A DNA stretch of 33,063 nucleotides from contig JAKPPP010000268.1 of the NCBI GenBank assembly GCA_029547265.1, positions 1 through 33,063 of the forward strand, written 5' to 3'. Origin of the DNA: Bacteroidota bacterium (GTDB taxonomy: Bacteria > Bacteroidota > Bacteroidia > AKYH767-A > OLB10). The notes beneath the pieces are model-generated. The model made no database searches. It worked only from the letters and a program-made list of their open reading frames with translations, and was not told the origin of the DNA. Within the stretch, counting starts at the first letter, position 1; the number at the start of each line of letters is the position of its first letter. The position numbers were made by a program, and so were the translations under genes. Shown in pieces: positions 26,175 through 33,063 of this stretch.

Positions 26175-27264
26175 CGAATTAATAGAGCGCTATTGTCTGG
26201 GGCAATTAACCCCGGAAGAGTTGCGCATTTTTGAGCAATGGCGCGAAAGTGATCCTGAAATGGCGAACGCTATCGATGATCACCGCCTTATCACCGATTC
26301 TTTTAGAGTTTATGCCGATCGAATCGATCTGAAAAAGAAATTGGCCGCTATCCATGATGAAATGGAGTCGGAGCAGTTTGCTTTCAAATCTCCTCTTAAA
26401 GTGGTGGAGAAATCGGATTCGAAAGTGCGTTTATTATGGAAGCGTTACCGCGTAGCTGCAGTGGCTGCCGTAGCCGCTATCATCGCTGTGAGTTCTACGA
26501 TTCTTTATTATGATCTTACCGGTGGTGGTGCTGTTAAAAATCAAAATGCTTACCGCGAATTACGTCGTGAAGTAGAAAGCATCAAGCGTAAGCAAAAAGC
26601 ACTCATCCAAGATCAAAGCACTACGATTAATAAGGATCAAGAGCATGAGCAAACTCAAAGCTTTACAGGTACAGGTTTCGCTATCACTTCCGATGGCTAT
26701 ATCTTAACCAGCTACCACGTTGTGGAGGATGCTTCTTCTATTTATATCAGCAACGAAAAACTTGGACAAGTACAGATGAAAACAGTGTATACCGATAAAT
26801 CACTCGATCTTGCTGTTTTAAAAGTAGATGATTCCGATTTTAAAGGATTTACCGATATGCCGTACTCATTTAAGAAGTCAATTTCTGATCCCGGTGAAAA
26901 GGTGTTTACCCTCGGTTTCCCTCGTGAAGATCTAGTTTATAATGAAGGGTCTATTAGCTCGTACACAGGTTATGAAGGTGATACTACCGCTTACCAAATC
27001 AGTATTCCGGTAAACCCGGGTAACTCAGGTGGACCATTATTCGATGGTCAAGGTAATCTCTTGGGTATCATCAGCGGTAAAAATGCTTCCGCAGAGGGAG
27101 CTTCGTTCGCTGTTAAGTCGAAGTGGATCAGCGATTATATTAATAAACAACGCGATGTTGCGAATATTTCAGTGCCTTCTCGCAAGAATCTGAAAGGCGC
27201 CGATCGTACTTCTCAAATTAAAAAATTGAAGGATTTCGTCTTCATGGTGAAGGTGTATAATTAA
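26152..27264 (+). CDS. Membrane-spanning fusion: anti-sigma-like segment plus periplasmic HtrA-type serine protease
   Basis: 370 residues from the ATG at 26152, which overlaps the sigma gene. Residues ~1-95 are cytoplasmic and resemble the start of FecR-type anti-sigma factors (ELIERYCLGQLTPEELRIFEQWRESDPEMA); no HxxxCxxC zinc motif is present. One membrane helix (~99-119, RVAAVAAVAAIIAVSSTILYY) follows, then a charged coiled-coil linker (~130-165, RELRREVESIKRKQKALIQ). Next is an S1C/DegP-like protease domain (~170-350) with a complete triad: His189 (TSYHVV), Asp219 (SLDLAVLK) and Ser292 (NPGNSGGP). There is no PDZ domain; the tail is short (KLKDFVFMVKVYN). The layout puts the sigma-binding part and a DegS-like protease in one chain. 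Anti-sigma function is inferred from position and N-terminal pattern. Confidence 0.82.
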   Translation: MTNRRETDELIERYCLGQLTPEELRIFEQWRESDPEMANAIDDHRLITDSFRVYADRIDLKKKLAAIHDEMESEQFAFKSPLKVVEKSDSKVRLLWKRYRVAAVAAVAAIIAVSSTILYYDLTGGGAVKNQNAYRELRREVESIKRKQKALIQDQSTTINKDQEHEQTQSFTGTGFAITSDGYILTSYHVVEDASSIYISNEKLGQVQMKTVYTDKSLDLAVLKVDDSDFKGFTDMPYSFKKSISDPGEKVFTLGFPREDLVYNEGSISSYTGYEGDTTAYQISIPVNPGNSGGPLFDGQGNLLGIISGKNASAEGASFAVKSKWISDYINKQRDVANISVPSRKNLKGADRTSQIKKLKDFVFMVKVYN

Positions 27265-27299
27265 GCATCAAGATATTGTAGTTAATGAATGAATGGTTT

Positions 27300-27337
27300 A
27301 ACAGGAATGAGGGGTATACTCATTCCTGTTTTTTTTT
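27300..27337 (+). terminator. Terminator of the sigma/protease pair
   Basis: A perfect 12-bp stem, AACAGGAATGAG (27300-27311) with CTCATTCCTGTT (27319-27330), has a 7-nt loop and a run of nine T. It lies 36 nt after the stop at 27264 and separates this unit from the tolC-like gene. Confidence 0.95.
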
Positions 27338-27418
27338 GCTGCAGAACACGCTTTTTTCGGTTCATCTACCGTTTATAACACTTGGTCGACTTTCAACTAT
27401 ATATGTCAATCGCTTTTA

Positions 27419-27426
27419 TAACTTTG
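27419..27426 (+). promoter_or_regulatory. Promoter -7 element of the TolC-like gene
   Basis: TAACTTTG matches TAnnTTTG exactly and lies 25 nt before the ATG at 27451. The longer open frame starting at 27382 reads through this element, so the ATG at 27451 is chosen. Confidence 0.75.
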
Positions 27427-27450
27427 TTCACTTATCTAATTACCCGAATT

Positions 27451-28884
27451 ATGGTGTTACCGAATATTCGTTTTAAACTTGCCGGCTTGTGCATTTTCTT
27501 GCTTCCGGCTTTCGCCAACGCTCAGTCTTCTTGGTCACTGCAGCAGTGCGTTGATTATGCCTTGCAACATAACTTAACTGTTAAGCAACAGTATCTTTCT
27601 ACGCAAACGTCGAAGATCGCTGTGGATGAGAATAAGTTTAATCTCGCGCCAACATTGAGTGGTTCTGCTAGCGGTAATTATAACTGGGGACGCTCAGTAG
27701 ATCCGTTTTCGTATACGTTTACGAACTCTGAAATCAAATCGGTGAATATGTCGCTGAATGCAAACGTCGCTTTGTTTAATGGCTTCCAACTTCAAAATAC
27801 CTTAAAGCAAAGTCAACTGAATTACCTTGCAGGTCAATCTGATCTTCGCAAAATTCAGAATGATATTGCTCTCAATGTCGTTTCTTCTTATCTGCAATTA
27901 CTCTATGCAAAGGAACAACAGAAGGTAATGGTGAATGGTGTCGATGAGTCGACTCAACAGCGTAATCGTACACAAAAATTAGTAGATGCCGGTGTAATGA
28001 CTCGCGGTAATTTGCTCGATGCTGAGTCGCAATTGGCAAACCAAGAATTAAATAAAATTACTGCCGATAATCAAGTGGCTATCGCTCGCCTTTCTTTAAT
28101 TCAATTGCTAGAACTCGATAGTACCCCGAATTTTGATATCGCTTCCCCAACAGTTGATGTTCCTCAGGTAGGAATCCTCGCTCAAACTCCGGAGCAGATC
28201 TATGCTACCGCTTTAACGCATCTTCCTGAAATTAAAAGTGCCGACTTAAAAGTTCAAAGTGCAAACTTGGGAGTTCGTATCGCGCAAGGTGGATACATTC
28301 CTCGCTTGTCAATGTTCGGATCACTTTCATCGGGATATTCAAGCACTTCTAAATCACTCGATGGTTCACCTGTTTACTTGGGATTAACTCCAACAGGTTA
28401 CGTCACTCAAAGTGGCGAACAAGTTTTGTCGCCTTCGTTTAGCACGAATTATAAGAATACTGCATTTAGCGATCAAATCGATAATAACTTAACCAAATCA
28501 CTCGGACTTAGTTTAAGCATTCCAATCTTTAACGGATTCTCTGCACGCTATAACGTCTCTCGCGCTCGTATCAATGGCATGAATGCCGAAATTTCTTCTC
28601 AGCAAACTAAGAATACGGTTTATAAGAGCATTCAACAAGCTCATACCGATGCTTTCGCTTCGCAGAAAAAATATTATGCTCTCGAGAAGAGTGTTGCTGC
28701 ATTACAAGAGGCTTATGATTATGCAGAAAAGCGTTACAACGCGGGATTAACAAGCTCTCTTGAGTATCTTACTGCTACTAATAACCTCACAAAAGGAAAG
28801 ATTGAGTTTCTTCAGGCTAAATATGATTACATTTTCCGTGTGAAAGTGCTCGATTTTTACGCCGGCAATCCTCTTACTTTCTAA
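27451..28884 (+). CDS. TolC family outer-membrane efflux channel
   Basis: 477 residues from the ATG at 27451, which gives a clean signal peptide (MVLPNIRFKLAGLCIFLLPAFANA). It opens with the family's SWSLQQCVDYALQHNL. Two repeats of paired long helices and beta strands follow: IALNVVSSYLQLLYAKEQQ and RTQKLVDAGVMTRGNLLDAESQLANQEL in the first, AYDYAEKRYNAGLTSSLEYLTATNNL in the second. Barrel strands LSLSIPIFNGFSARYNVSRARI are also seen. It forms the trimeric exit duct for tripartite exporters. It is followed after 28 nt by an adaptor, and with the MacAB-like genes upstream it completes an efflux system. Confidence 0.93.
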   Translation: MVLPNIRFKLAGLCIFLLPAFANAQSSWSLQQCVDYALQHNLTVKQQYLSTQTSKIAVDENKFNLAPTLSGSASGNYNWGRSVDPFSYTFTNSEIKSVNMSLNANVALFNGFQLQNTLKQSQLNYLAGQSDLRKIQNDIALNVVSSYLQLLYAKEQQKVMVNGVDESTQQRNRTQKLVDAGVMTRGNLLDAESQLANQELNKITADNQVAIARLSLIQLLELDSTPNFDIASPTVDVPQVGILAQTPEQIYATALTHLPEIKSADLKVQSANLGVRIAQGGYIPRLSMFGSLSSGYSSTSKSLDGSPVYLGLTPTGYVTQSGEQVLSPSFSTNYKNTAFSDQIDNNLTKSLGLSLSIPIFNGFSARYNVSRARINGMNAEISSQQTKNTVYKSIQQAHTDAFASQKKYYALEKSVAALQEAYDYAEKRYNAGLTSSLEYLTATNNLTKGKIEFLQAKYDYIFRVKVLDFYAGNPLTF

Positions 28885-28912
28885 TTTTACATCGATTTAT
28901 ATTATTTCAATT

Positions 28913-30268
28913 ATGGCTAAGGATTCTTCAGTTTGGAAAAAGGTGGGTATCGCTGCAATAGCACTCATCATTATTCTGGTAGTGGCAAAAAAGGCAGGCT
29001 GGATCGGTAGTGGCGATGAGGTGAAGGTGAGTACCGACAAAGTTGAACTTAAAGATATTACTGAAACGGTTTCTGCCAGCGGTAAAGTACAACCCGAGGT
29101 AGAAATTAAAATTACAGCCGATGTTTCCGGTGAAATTGTTGACCTCTTTGTGAAGGAAGGTGATGTGGTGAAGAAAGGTACTTTGCTTTGTCGTATCAAT
29201 CCTGAAATTTATTTGTCGACACTCGATCGTGCCCAAGCAGCTGTAAGCGGATCTGAAGCTAATTTATCGAGTAGTAAATCTCGTCTCGCTCAGTCGGAAT
29301 CACAATTGAAGAAAGCAGAGTTGACGTATAACAGAAATAAAGCTTTGTTCGAAGATAAAGCCATCTCTCCTCAGGAGTTCGAGGCTGTGAAGTCGGCGTA
29401 TGAGGTTGCAAAGGCAGAAGTAGATGCCGCTAAAATGGCTATCGCTGCTTCTTCGTTTAATGTAAAAAGTTCTCAAGCAAGCTTGAAAGAGTCGAAGGAG
29501 AATTTGAATAAAACGAATATCTATGCTCCGGTTGATGGTACCGTTTCTAAGTTGAGTAAAGAGAAAGGTGAACGTGTTGTGGGAACCAATATGATGGAAG
29601 GAACTGAAATTCTTCGTCTCGCTAACTTGAATGAAATGGAGGTGAATGTTGACGTGAGTGAAAGTGATATCGTTCGCGTTTCTCGTGGCGATACTGCCGA
29701 TATTGAAATCGATGCTTACCTCGGTCGTAAGTTTAAAGGAGTTGTAACTGAAGTGGCGAATTCTGCTACTGTCAGCGGAACACTTTCAACCGATCAGGTT
29801 ACTAATTTTACAGTGAAGGCGCGTATCATTCGCGAATCTTATGCTGATTTATTAAAAGATAAACCAAAAGATTTTAGTCCTTTCCGCCCCGGAATGTCAA
29901 CTACTGTCGATATTATCACGAATAAAGTTTCTAACGTTGTCGTAGTGCCGATACAAGCAGTTACTACTCGCGATACTACAAAGATGACCAACAAAAAAAC
30001 TGTTGAGTTAGAAGGAAAAACAGTTACCAAAAAGGATACTAAAGAAGCTGTTTTGCATGAATGTGTTTTTGTAATTAAAGATGGCAAAGCGAAGCTTCAA
30101 GTGGTAAAAGTGGGTATTCAAGATAATATGAATATTCAAATTCTCAATGGATTAAAAGTAGGTGATGCCGTTATTACTTCGCCTTTCAATGCCGTTTCTA
30201 AAACCTTGAAGGATGGCGATAAAGTGAAAGTGGTTTCGAAAGATGAATTATTCGAGAAGGTTAAATAG
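28913..30268 (+). CDS. MacA-like periplasmic adaptor (HlyD/RND family), second copy
   Basis: 451 residues. An N-terminal anchor helix (VGIAAIALIIILVVAKKAGWIG) precedes split lipoyl halves (ITADVSGEIVDLFVKEGDVVKKGTLLCRI and NIYAPVDGTVSKLSKEKGE). Between them lies a long alpha-hairpin (~110-205, LDRAQAAVSGSEANLSSSKS). Beta-barrel and membrane-proximal domains follow (NEMEVNVDVSESDIVRV, VVVVPIQAVTTRD). It carries a lysine/threonine-rich insertion (~355-385, TKMTNKKTVELEGKTVTKKD) and is longer than the first adaptor. It is linked to the TolC-like gene and may serve the same MacB-like pump or another encoded elsewhere. It ends six bases before tsaB. Confidence 0.92.
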   Translation: MAKDSSVWKKVGIAAIALIIILVVAKKAGWIGSGDEVKVSTDKVELKDITETVSASGKVQPEVEIKITADVSGEIVDLFVKEGDVVKKGTLLCRINPEIYLSTLDRAQAAVSGSEANLSSSKSRLAQSESQLKKAELTYNRNKALFEDKAISPQEFEAVKSAYEVAKAEVDAAKMAIAASSFNVKSSQASLKESKENLNKTNIYAPVDGTVSKLSKEKGERVVGTNMMEGTEILRLANLNEMEVNVDVSESDIVRVSRGDTADIEIDAYLGRKFKGVVTEVANSATVSGTLSTDQVTNFTVKARIIRESYADLLKDKPKDFSPFRPGMSTTVDIITNKVSNVVVVPIQAVTTRDTTKMTNKKTVELEGKTVTKKDTKEAVLHECVFVIKDGKAKLQVVKVGIQDNMNIQILNGLKVGDAVITSPFNAVSKTLKDGDKVKVVSKDELFEKVK

Positions 30269-30274
30269 CCATTG

Positions 30275-30946
30275 ATGATTCTTCATATTGAAACTGCTAC
30301 CGATGTTTGTTCGGTTGTGCTAGCGAATGATGGTAAGGTTATTGCTTATCGTGAATCGGCTGCCGATCGTTCGCATGCTTCCATTCTCGCTGTTTTTATT
30401 GATGAGGTGATGAAAGAAGCCGCTGTTTCTTTTAAAGATCTCCTAGCCGTGGCCGTTAGTAAAGGTCCCGGAAGTTATACCGGACTACGTATTGGCGTTT
30501 CTACTGCAAAAGGAATTTGCTACGCAATGAATATTCCTTTAATAGCTGTGAATACTTTGCAGGCAATGTCCTCGTCTTTCTTATTGCAATTTCCCGAAAC
30601 TCCTTCGTCAACGTTGCTGCTCCCAATGATCGATGCTCGTCGTATGGAAGTGTATGGCGCTGTTCTCGATTCGTCGCTCAATTTTCTTGAAGATGTTAAA
30701 GCAGAAGTGCTCACCGAAAACAGTTTCATGAATCATCAAGCAGAGATTATTATGTTTGGCGATGGTGCTCACAAAGCAGTAGAGATCTTTGCCAATAAAA
30801 AGAACGTTTCTTATAACTCAAATTATAAGCAATCTGCCCTCGGACTAATCGCTCCCGCACAAAGAGCATTCACAGCAAAACAATTCGAAAACACCGCCTA
30901 CTTCGAACCTTTCTATCTGAAAGAATTCGTCACCGGCGCGAGGTAG
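30275..30946 (+). CDS. tsaB: tRNA threonylcarbamoyladenosine synthesis protein TsaB
   Basis: 223 residues; the ATG at 30275 is preferred over the TTG at 30272. It is the non-catalytic partner of TsaD in making the t6A modification next to the anticodon of ANN-reading tRNAs. Family signs are LHIETATDVCSVVLAND, the HA segment in RSHASILAVFIDEV, SKGPGSYTGLRIGVSTAKGICYA and the PMIDARRMEVYGAV motif. The C-terminus (YFEPFYLKEFV) also fits. The length is typical. The close spacing to the adaptor gene (six bases) suggests co-transcription without an obvious functional tie. Confidence 0.95.
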   Translation: MILHIETATDVCSVVLANDGKVIAYRESAADRSHASILAVFIDEVMKEAAVSFKDLLAVAVSKGPGSYTGLRIGVSTAKGICYAMNIPLIAVNTLQAMSSSFLLQFPETPSSTLLLPMIDARRMEVYGAVLDSSLNFLEDVKAEVLTENSFMNHQAEIIMFGDGAHKAVEIFANKKNVSYNSNYKQSALGLIAPAQRAFTAKQFENTAYFEPFYLKEFVTGAR

Positions 30947-31085
30947 GGGAGAGGAATTTTTCGGGATTCTGTTTTGAATAATTCGGGAAATAACCCGAGA
31001 TTCATTGAAGAATAATTTCTTTGCCTTCGATATTTGAAAATCGAACCGCAAGAGAAAAGGGGAAAAGAAATTTTGGCAACGTCAT

Positions 31086-31183
31086 CATCTATCGTCTATT
31101 GCCAATTGCCTAAGGTCTTCCTTCTATAGCCTATAGCCTATAGTCTATTGCCTATAGCCAATAACCCATCACTTATCGTCTTA
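31086..31183. repeat. Degenerate heptanucleotide tandem array (consensus near agCCTAT)
   Basis: Fourteen consecutive 7-bp units: catctat, cgtctat, tgccaat, tgcctaa, ggtcttc, cttctat, agcctat, agcctat, agtctat, tgcctat, agccaat, aacccat, cacttat, cgtctta. Phase is kept without indels. The array fills most of the gene-free 30947-31262 region between tsaB and msrA; no other feature was recognised there. Confidence 0.85.
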
Positions 31184-31262
31184 TTTCTCCCTTCAAAACA
31201 ATTTTTCTTTTAAACCGTTGTCAGTAATATCACCCCCCAACGACTAACAATTAAAAAAACAC

Positions 31263-31913
31263 ATGAAACATTCAATTATCTTTAGCATGCTTTCTGTTTT
31301 GCTGATGTCGTGCACCTCTCCTAAAGCAGAATCTCAAGAAATTTCTTCAACTAAAAAATCAAATATTAAAATGGATACGAATGGATTAGATACTGCCACC
31401 TTCGGTGGAGGTTGTTTTTGGTGTGTAGAAGCTGTTTATCAGCAATTGAAGGGTGTTGTGTCGGTGGCTTCGGGATATAGCGGCGGACAACGTGAAAATC
31501 CTTCCTATGAGCAAGTATGTTCAGGGGCTACCGGACATGCTGAAGTTGTGCAAATTGTTTTCGATCCGAAAGTCATTTCTTTTGATGAACTTTTAGAAGT
31601 TTTCTGGACAGTCCACGATCCTACAACGTTAAATCGTCAAGGCGCCGATATCGGTACGCAATATCGTTCGGTTGTGTTTTATAATAGCGAGCAACAACAT
31701 CTAACTGCTCAGATGTATAAAGACAGATTGAACAAAGAAGGTGCTTTCCCTAGCCCTGTGGTGACAGAAATTTCTCCACTCACTAAATTTTATAAAGCAG
31801 AAGGCTACCACCAAAACTATTATAACGAAAACGAAAATCAACCGTATTGCTCTCTGGTAATCAAACCGAAAATCGAAAAGTTCCAGAAGGTCTTCAAGAG
31901 TAAAATGAAGTAA
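31263..31913 (+). CDS. msrA: Peptide-methionine (S)-S-oxide reductase, lipoprotein form
   Basis: 216 residues. It reduces methionine-S-sulfoxide in oxidised proteins. A lipoprotein signal (MKHSIIFSMLSVLLMSC, Cys17) puts it in the periplasm or on a membrane, unlike cytoplasmic MsrA. The catalytic motif GGGCFWCVEAVYQQLKG has the nucleophile Cys51 and a second Cys54. Other family segments are GYSGG, TGHAEVVQIVFDP, TVHDPTTLNRQGADIGTQYRS and GYHQNYY. No MsrB domain is fused. It is a single-gene unit with its own terminator, and fits an envelope-repair role. Confidence 0.95.
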   Translation: MKHSIIFSMLSVLLMSCTSPKAESQEISSTKKSNIKMDTNGLDTATFGGGCFWCVEAVYQQLKGVVSVASGYSGGQRENPSYEQVCSGATGHAEVVQIVFDPKVISFDELLEVFWTVHDPTTLNRQGADIGTQYRSVVFYNSEQQHLTAQMYKDRLNKEGAFPSPVVTEISPLTKFYKAEGYHQNYYNENENQPYCSLVIKPKIEKFQKVFKSKMK

Positions 31914-31927
31914 CTCCTAAACAAAAT

Positions 31928-31979
31928 AAATCCGGATACTTTGTAATCACCTTACATCGTATCCGGATTTTTATTTTTC
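31928..31979 (+). terminator. Terminator of msrA
   Basis: AAATCCGGATAC (31928-31939) pairs perfectly with GTATCCGGATTT (31959-31970) around a 19-nt loop. A TTATTTTT tail follows. Confidence 0.9.
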
Positions 31980-32031
31980 TCTAACTAATTAAATTCGCTC
32001 TTAATGTCGGATGGAAAATCCTTTTTAAATC

Positions 32032-32092
32032 CCCTGAAGTAGAGTCGATAAATTTTATCTCAAAAAGAAACCTCAATCGACACACTTCAGGG
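32032..32092. repeat. Long imperfect inverted repeat
   Basis: CCCTGAAGT (32032-32040) and ACTTCAGGG (32084-32092) are exact inverse complements. Inside them GTCGAT (32044-32049) matches ATCGAC (32076-32081), leaving a 26-nt loop. There is no T-tract. It may be a small palindromic dispersed element or an RNA hairpin. Confidence 0.75.
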
Positions 32093-32123
32093 TTAACAAC
32101 TTTCAAATCCTTTTATCCGCTTG

Positions 32124-32259
32124 TCCCAATGGGATGTTCTTGCCGTTAGGCAAAATCGTCGAAGACTGCCTATCCCTTAGGTAACATCATAATATATCAA
32201 TCATCGTAGATGGGTCAAATCTGCGTAGATCTGAAAATCCGCGCAATCTGCGGCCCATC
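32124..32259. other. Structured intergenic segment with nested palindromes
   Basis: Nested inverted repeats: TCCCA-A-TGGGA (32124-32134), GATGTT/AACATC (32133-32138 / 32183-32188), TAGGCA/TGCCTA (32147-32152 / 32167-32172), GATGGG/CCCATC (32209-32214 / 32254-32259) and CCGC/GCGG (32239-32242 / 32250-32253). No gene is seen in 31914-32302. It looks like one or two small dispersed palindromic elements, but copies elsewhere cannot be checked here. Confidence 0.5.
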
Positions 32260-32272
32260 CATTGCGACAGCA

Positions 32273-32314
32273 ATTCAAAATTCAAAATTCAAAATTCAAG
32301 ATTCAAAATTTAAA
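32273..32314. repeat. Heptanucleotide tandem array (ATTCAAA)6
   Basis: Six in-phase units: attcaaa x3, attcaag, attcaaa, atttaaa. The array overlaps the 3' end of lhgO: on the minus strand its first two units supply the last Phe-Lys-Phe codons and the TGA stop. Confidence 0.92.
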
Positions 32315-33063
32315 ATACTCCTCCGCCATATCATTCACCGCTTTCCCTATCGCTAAACATGCTGTAGCAGCAGGTGATGGTGCATTCAATACGTGAAGTG
32401 CATTGTCGCTGTGAACAATTTTAAAGTCGTCAATCATATCTCCCGATGAACTTAATGCCATCGCTCTTACTCCAGCTCGTCCCGGTTCGATATCGTCCAT
32501 CTCTAATGATGGCACCAATCGCTTCAGCCTTTCTAAAAATAATCGCTTACTAAAAGCTCTTCTGTATTCATCTAACCCGAATTGCCAGTGCTTGAAGAAT
32601 AATTTCCATGTTCCTCCATACGATAACGCATCCATCGTATCGTTAAGGCTGAAGTCCGTCTTGCCGTATCCTTCTCTTTTAAAAACAAATACCGCATTTG
32701 GTCCGCATTCGGTCGGGTGATTAATCATCCTCGTAAAGTGTACCCCCAAAAACGGGAACTGCGGATTAGGAACCGGATATATCAAGTTCTTTACTTTATG
32801 CTTCGCCTTTTCAGTCAGTTCGTAATAGTCGCCTCTGAACCCTACAATTTTCATATCGGGATCAATGCCGTCTTTCTTTGCAATACGATCGGTTTGTAGT
32901 CCCGTGCAGTTGACAATGAATCTAGTCTTGAATTTCCCCTTCGGCGTTACAACTGTAGTATGTCCGTCGGATTTCTCAAAAGCCGTCACTTCATGCTCTA
33001 ATAATACTTTGCTGCCGTTGAACTTTTGTTCAATCAAATCCGAAAGCACCTTACAAACTCCCA
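32303..33063 (-). CDS. lhgO: L-2-hydroxyglutarate oxidase, 5' end outside window
   Basis: C-terminal ~253 residues of an FAD-dependent oxidase of the DAO family that converts L-2-hydroxyglutarate to 2-oxoglutarate. The frame is open to the right edge (upstream residues G-V-C-K-V), so the possible GTG start at 33049 is internal. Family segments: KFKTRFIVNCTGLQTDRIAK, GFRGDYYEL, LIYPVPNPQFPFLGVHFTRMI, GPNAVFVFKREGYGKTDF, and the C-terminal FAD-contact region APSPAATACLAIGKAV. The last three codons and stop fall inside a heptad repeat, so the natural C-terminus may have been altered by repeat expansion. It faces msrA tail to tail. Confidence 0.92.
   Translation of the reverse strand, partial: GVCKVLSDLIEQKFNGSKVLLEHEVTAFEKSDGHTTVVTPKGKFKTRFIVNCTGLQTDRIAKKDGIDPDMKIVGFRGDYYELTEKAKHKVKNLIYPVPNPQFPFLGVHFTRMINHPTECGPNAVFVFKREGYGKTDFSLNDTMDALSYGGTWKLFFKHWQFGLDEYRRAFSKRLFLERLKRLVPSLEMDDIEPGRAGVRAMALSSSGDMIDDFKIVHSDNALHVLNAPSPAATACLAIGKAVNDMAEEYFKF

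Noticed and set aside
27285-27476. 63-codon frame overlapping the terminator and tolC promoter
   Set aside because: It runs through a perfect terminator hairpin and a -7 promoter element, with no RBS or homology features.
32032-32092. Rho-independent terminator for lhgO or msrA
   Set aside because: No T-tract follows on either strand, the loop is 26 nt, and msrA already has a strong terminator at 31928.

Overview
The window looks like chromosomal DNA of a Bacteroidota member (Flavobacteriia/Chitinophagia-like). The evidence is moderately low GC, a type IX secretion (T9SS) C-terminal sorting domain on a giant surface protein, SprB-like and dockerin-like surface modules, an OmpA protein with thrombospondin type-3 repeats, a DUF4296-like lipoprotein, a Bacteroidota-type dihydroorotase, and several near-perfect TAnnTTTG (-7) promoter elements. 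No tRNA, rRNA, insertion sequence, phage gene or CRISPR array was seen.

Layout. 1-4990 (+): end of a secreted protein with a dockerin-like tail, a second secreted mini-protein that is almost only that tail, and a 1313-residue repetitive T9SS cargo protein, closed by a strong terminator. 5203-10204 (+): a fused oligopeptide-type ABC ATPase, recX, an rluE-like pseudouridine synthase and a secreted S9 peptidase. 10257-13365 (-): fumC, pyrC and a DUF4296-like lipoprotein, packed head to tail. 13707-16446 (-): prfB with an intact programmed +1 frameshift, and an OmpA/TSP3 porin-like protein. 16629-20530 (+): promoter, SAM-I riboswitch and full-length metH. 20721-25038 (+): a MacAB-like ABC efflux operon (ATPase, two permeases, adaptor). 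25163-25363 (-): a tiny Ala-rich lipoprotein. 25581-27264 (+): an ECF sigma factor overlapping a membrane protein that joins an anti-sigma-like cytoplasmic segment to a periplasmic HtrA-type serine protease. 27451-30946 (+): TolC-like channel, second adaptor, tsaB. 31263-31913 (+): lipoprotein-type msrA. 32303-end (-): truncated lhgO.

How genes work together. The efflux genes at 20747-25038 and 27451-30268 together form a complete tripartite exporter (ATPase, permeases, two adaptors, outer-membrane channel). The sigma/anti-sigma-protease pair sits between the two halves, so an envelope-stress link is plausible but unproven. The start of the window encodes a surface-display cluster in which dockerin-like modules lie next to a protein with a possibly cohesin-like N-terminal domain.

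The most unusual non-coding signal is a set of intergenic tandem repeats, unrelated in sequence but all with a 7-bp period (about 4994-5034, 13571-13704, 31086-31183, 32273-32314). One abuts the prfB stop codon and another supplies the lhgO stop codon. The best candidate for an undescribed system is the anti-sigma/HtrA fusion with its overlapping sigma gene.
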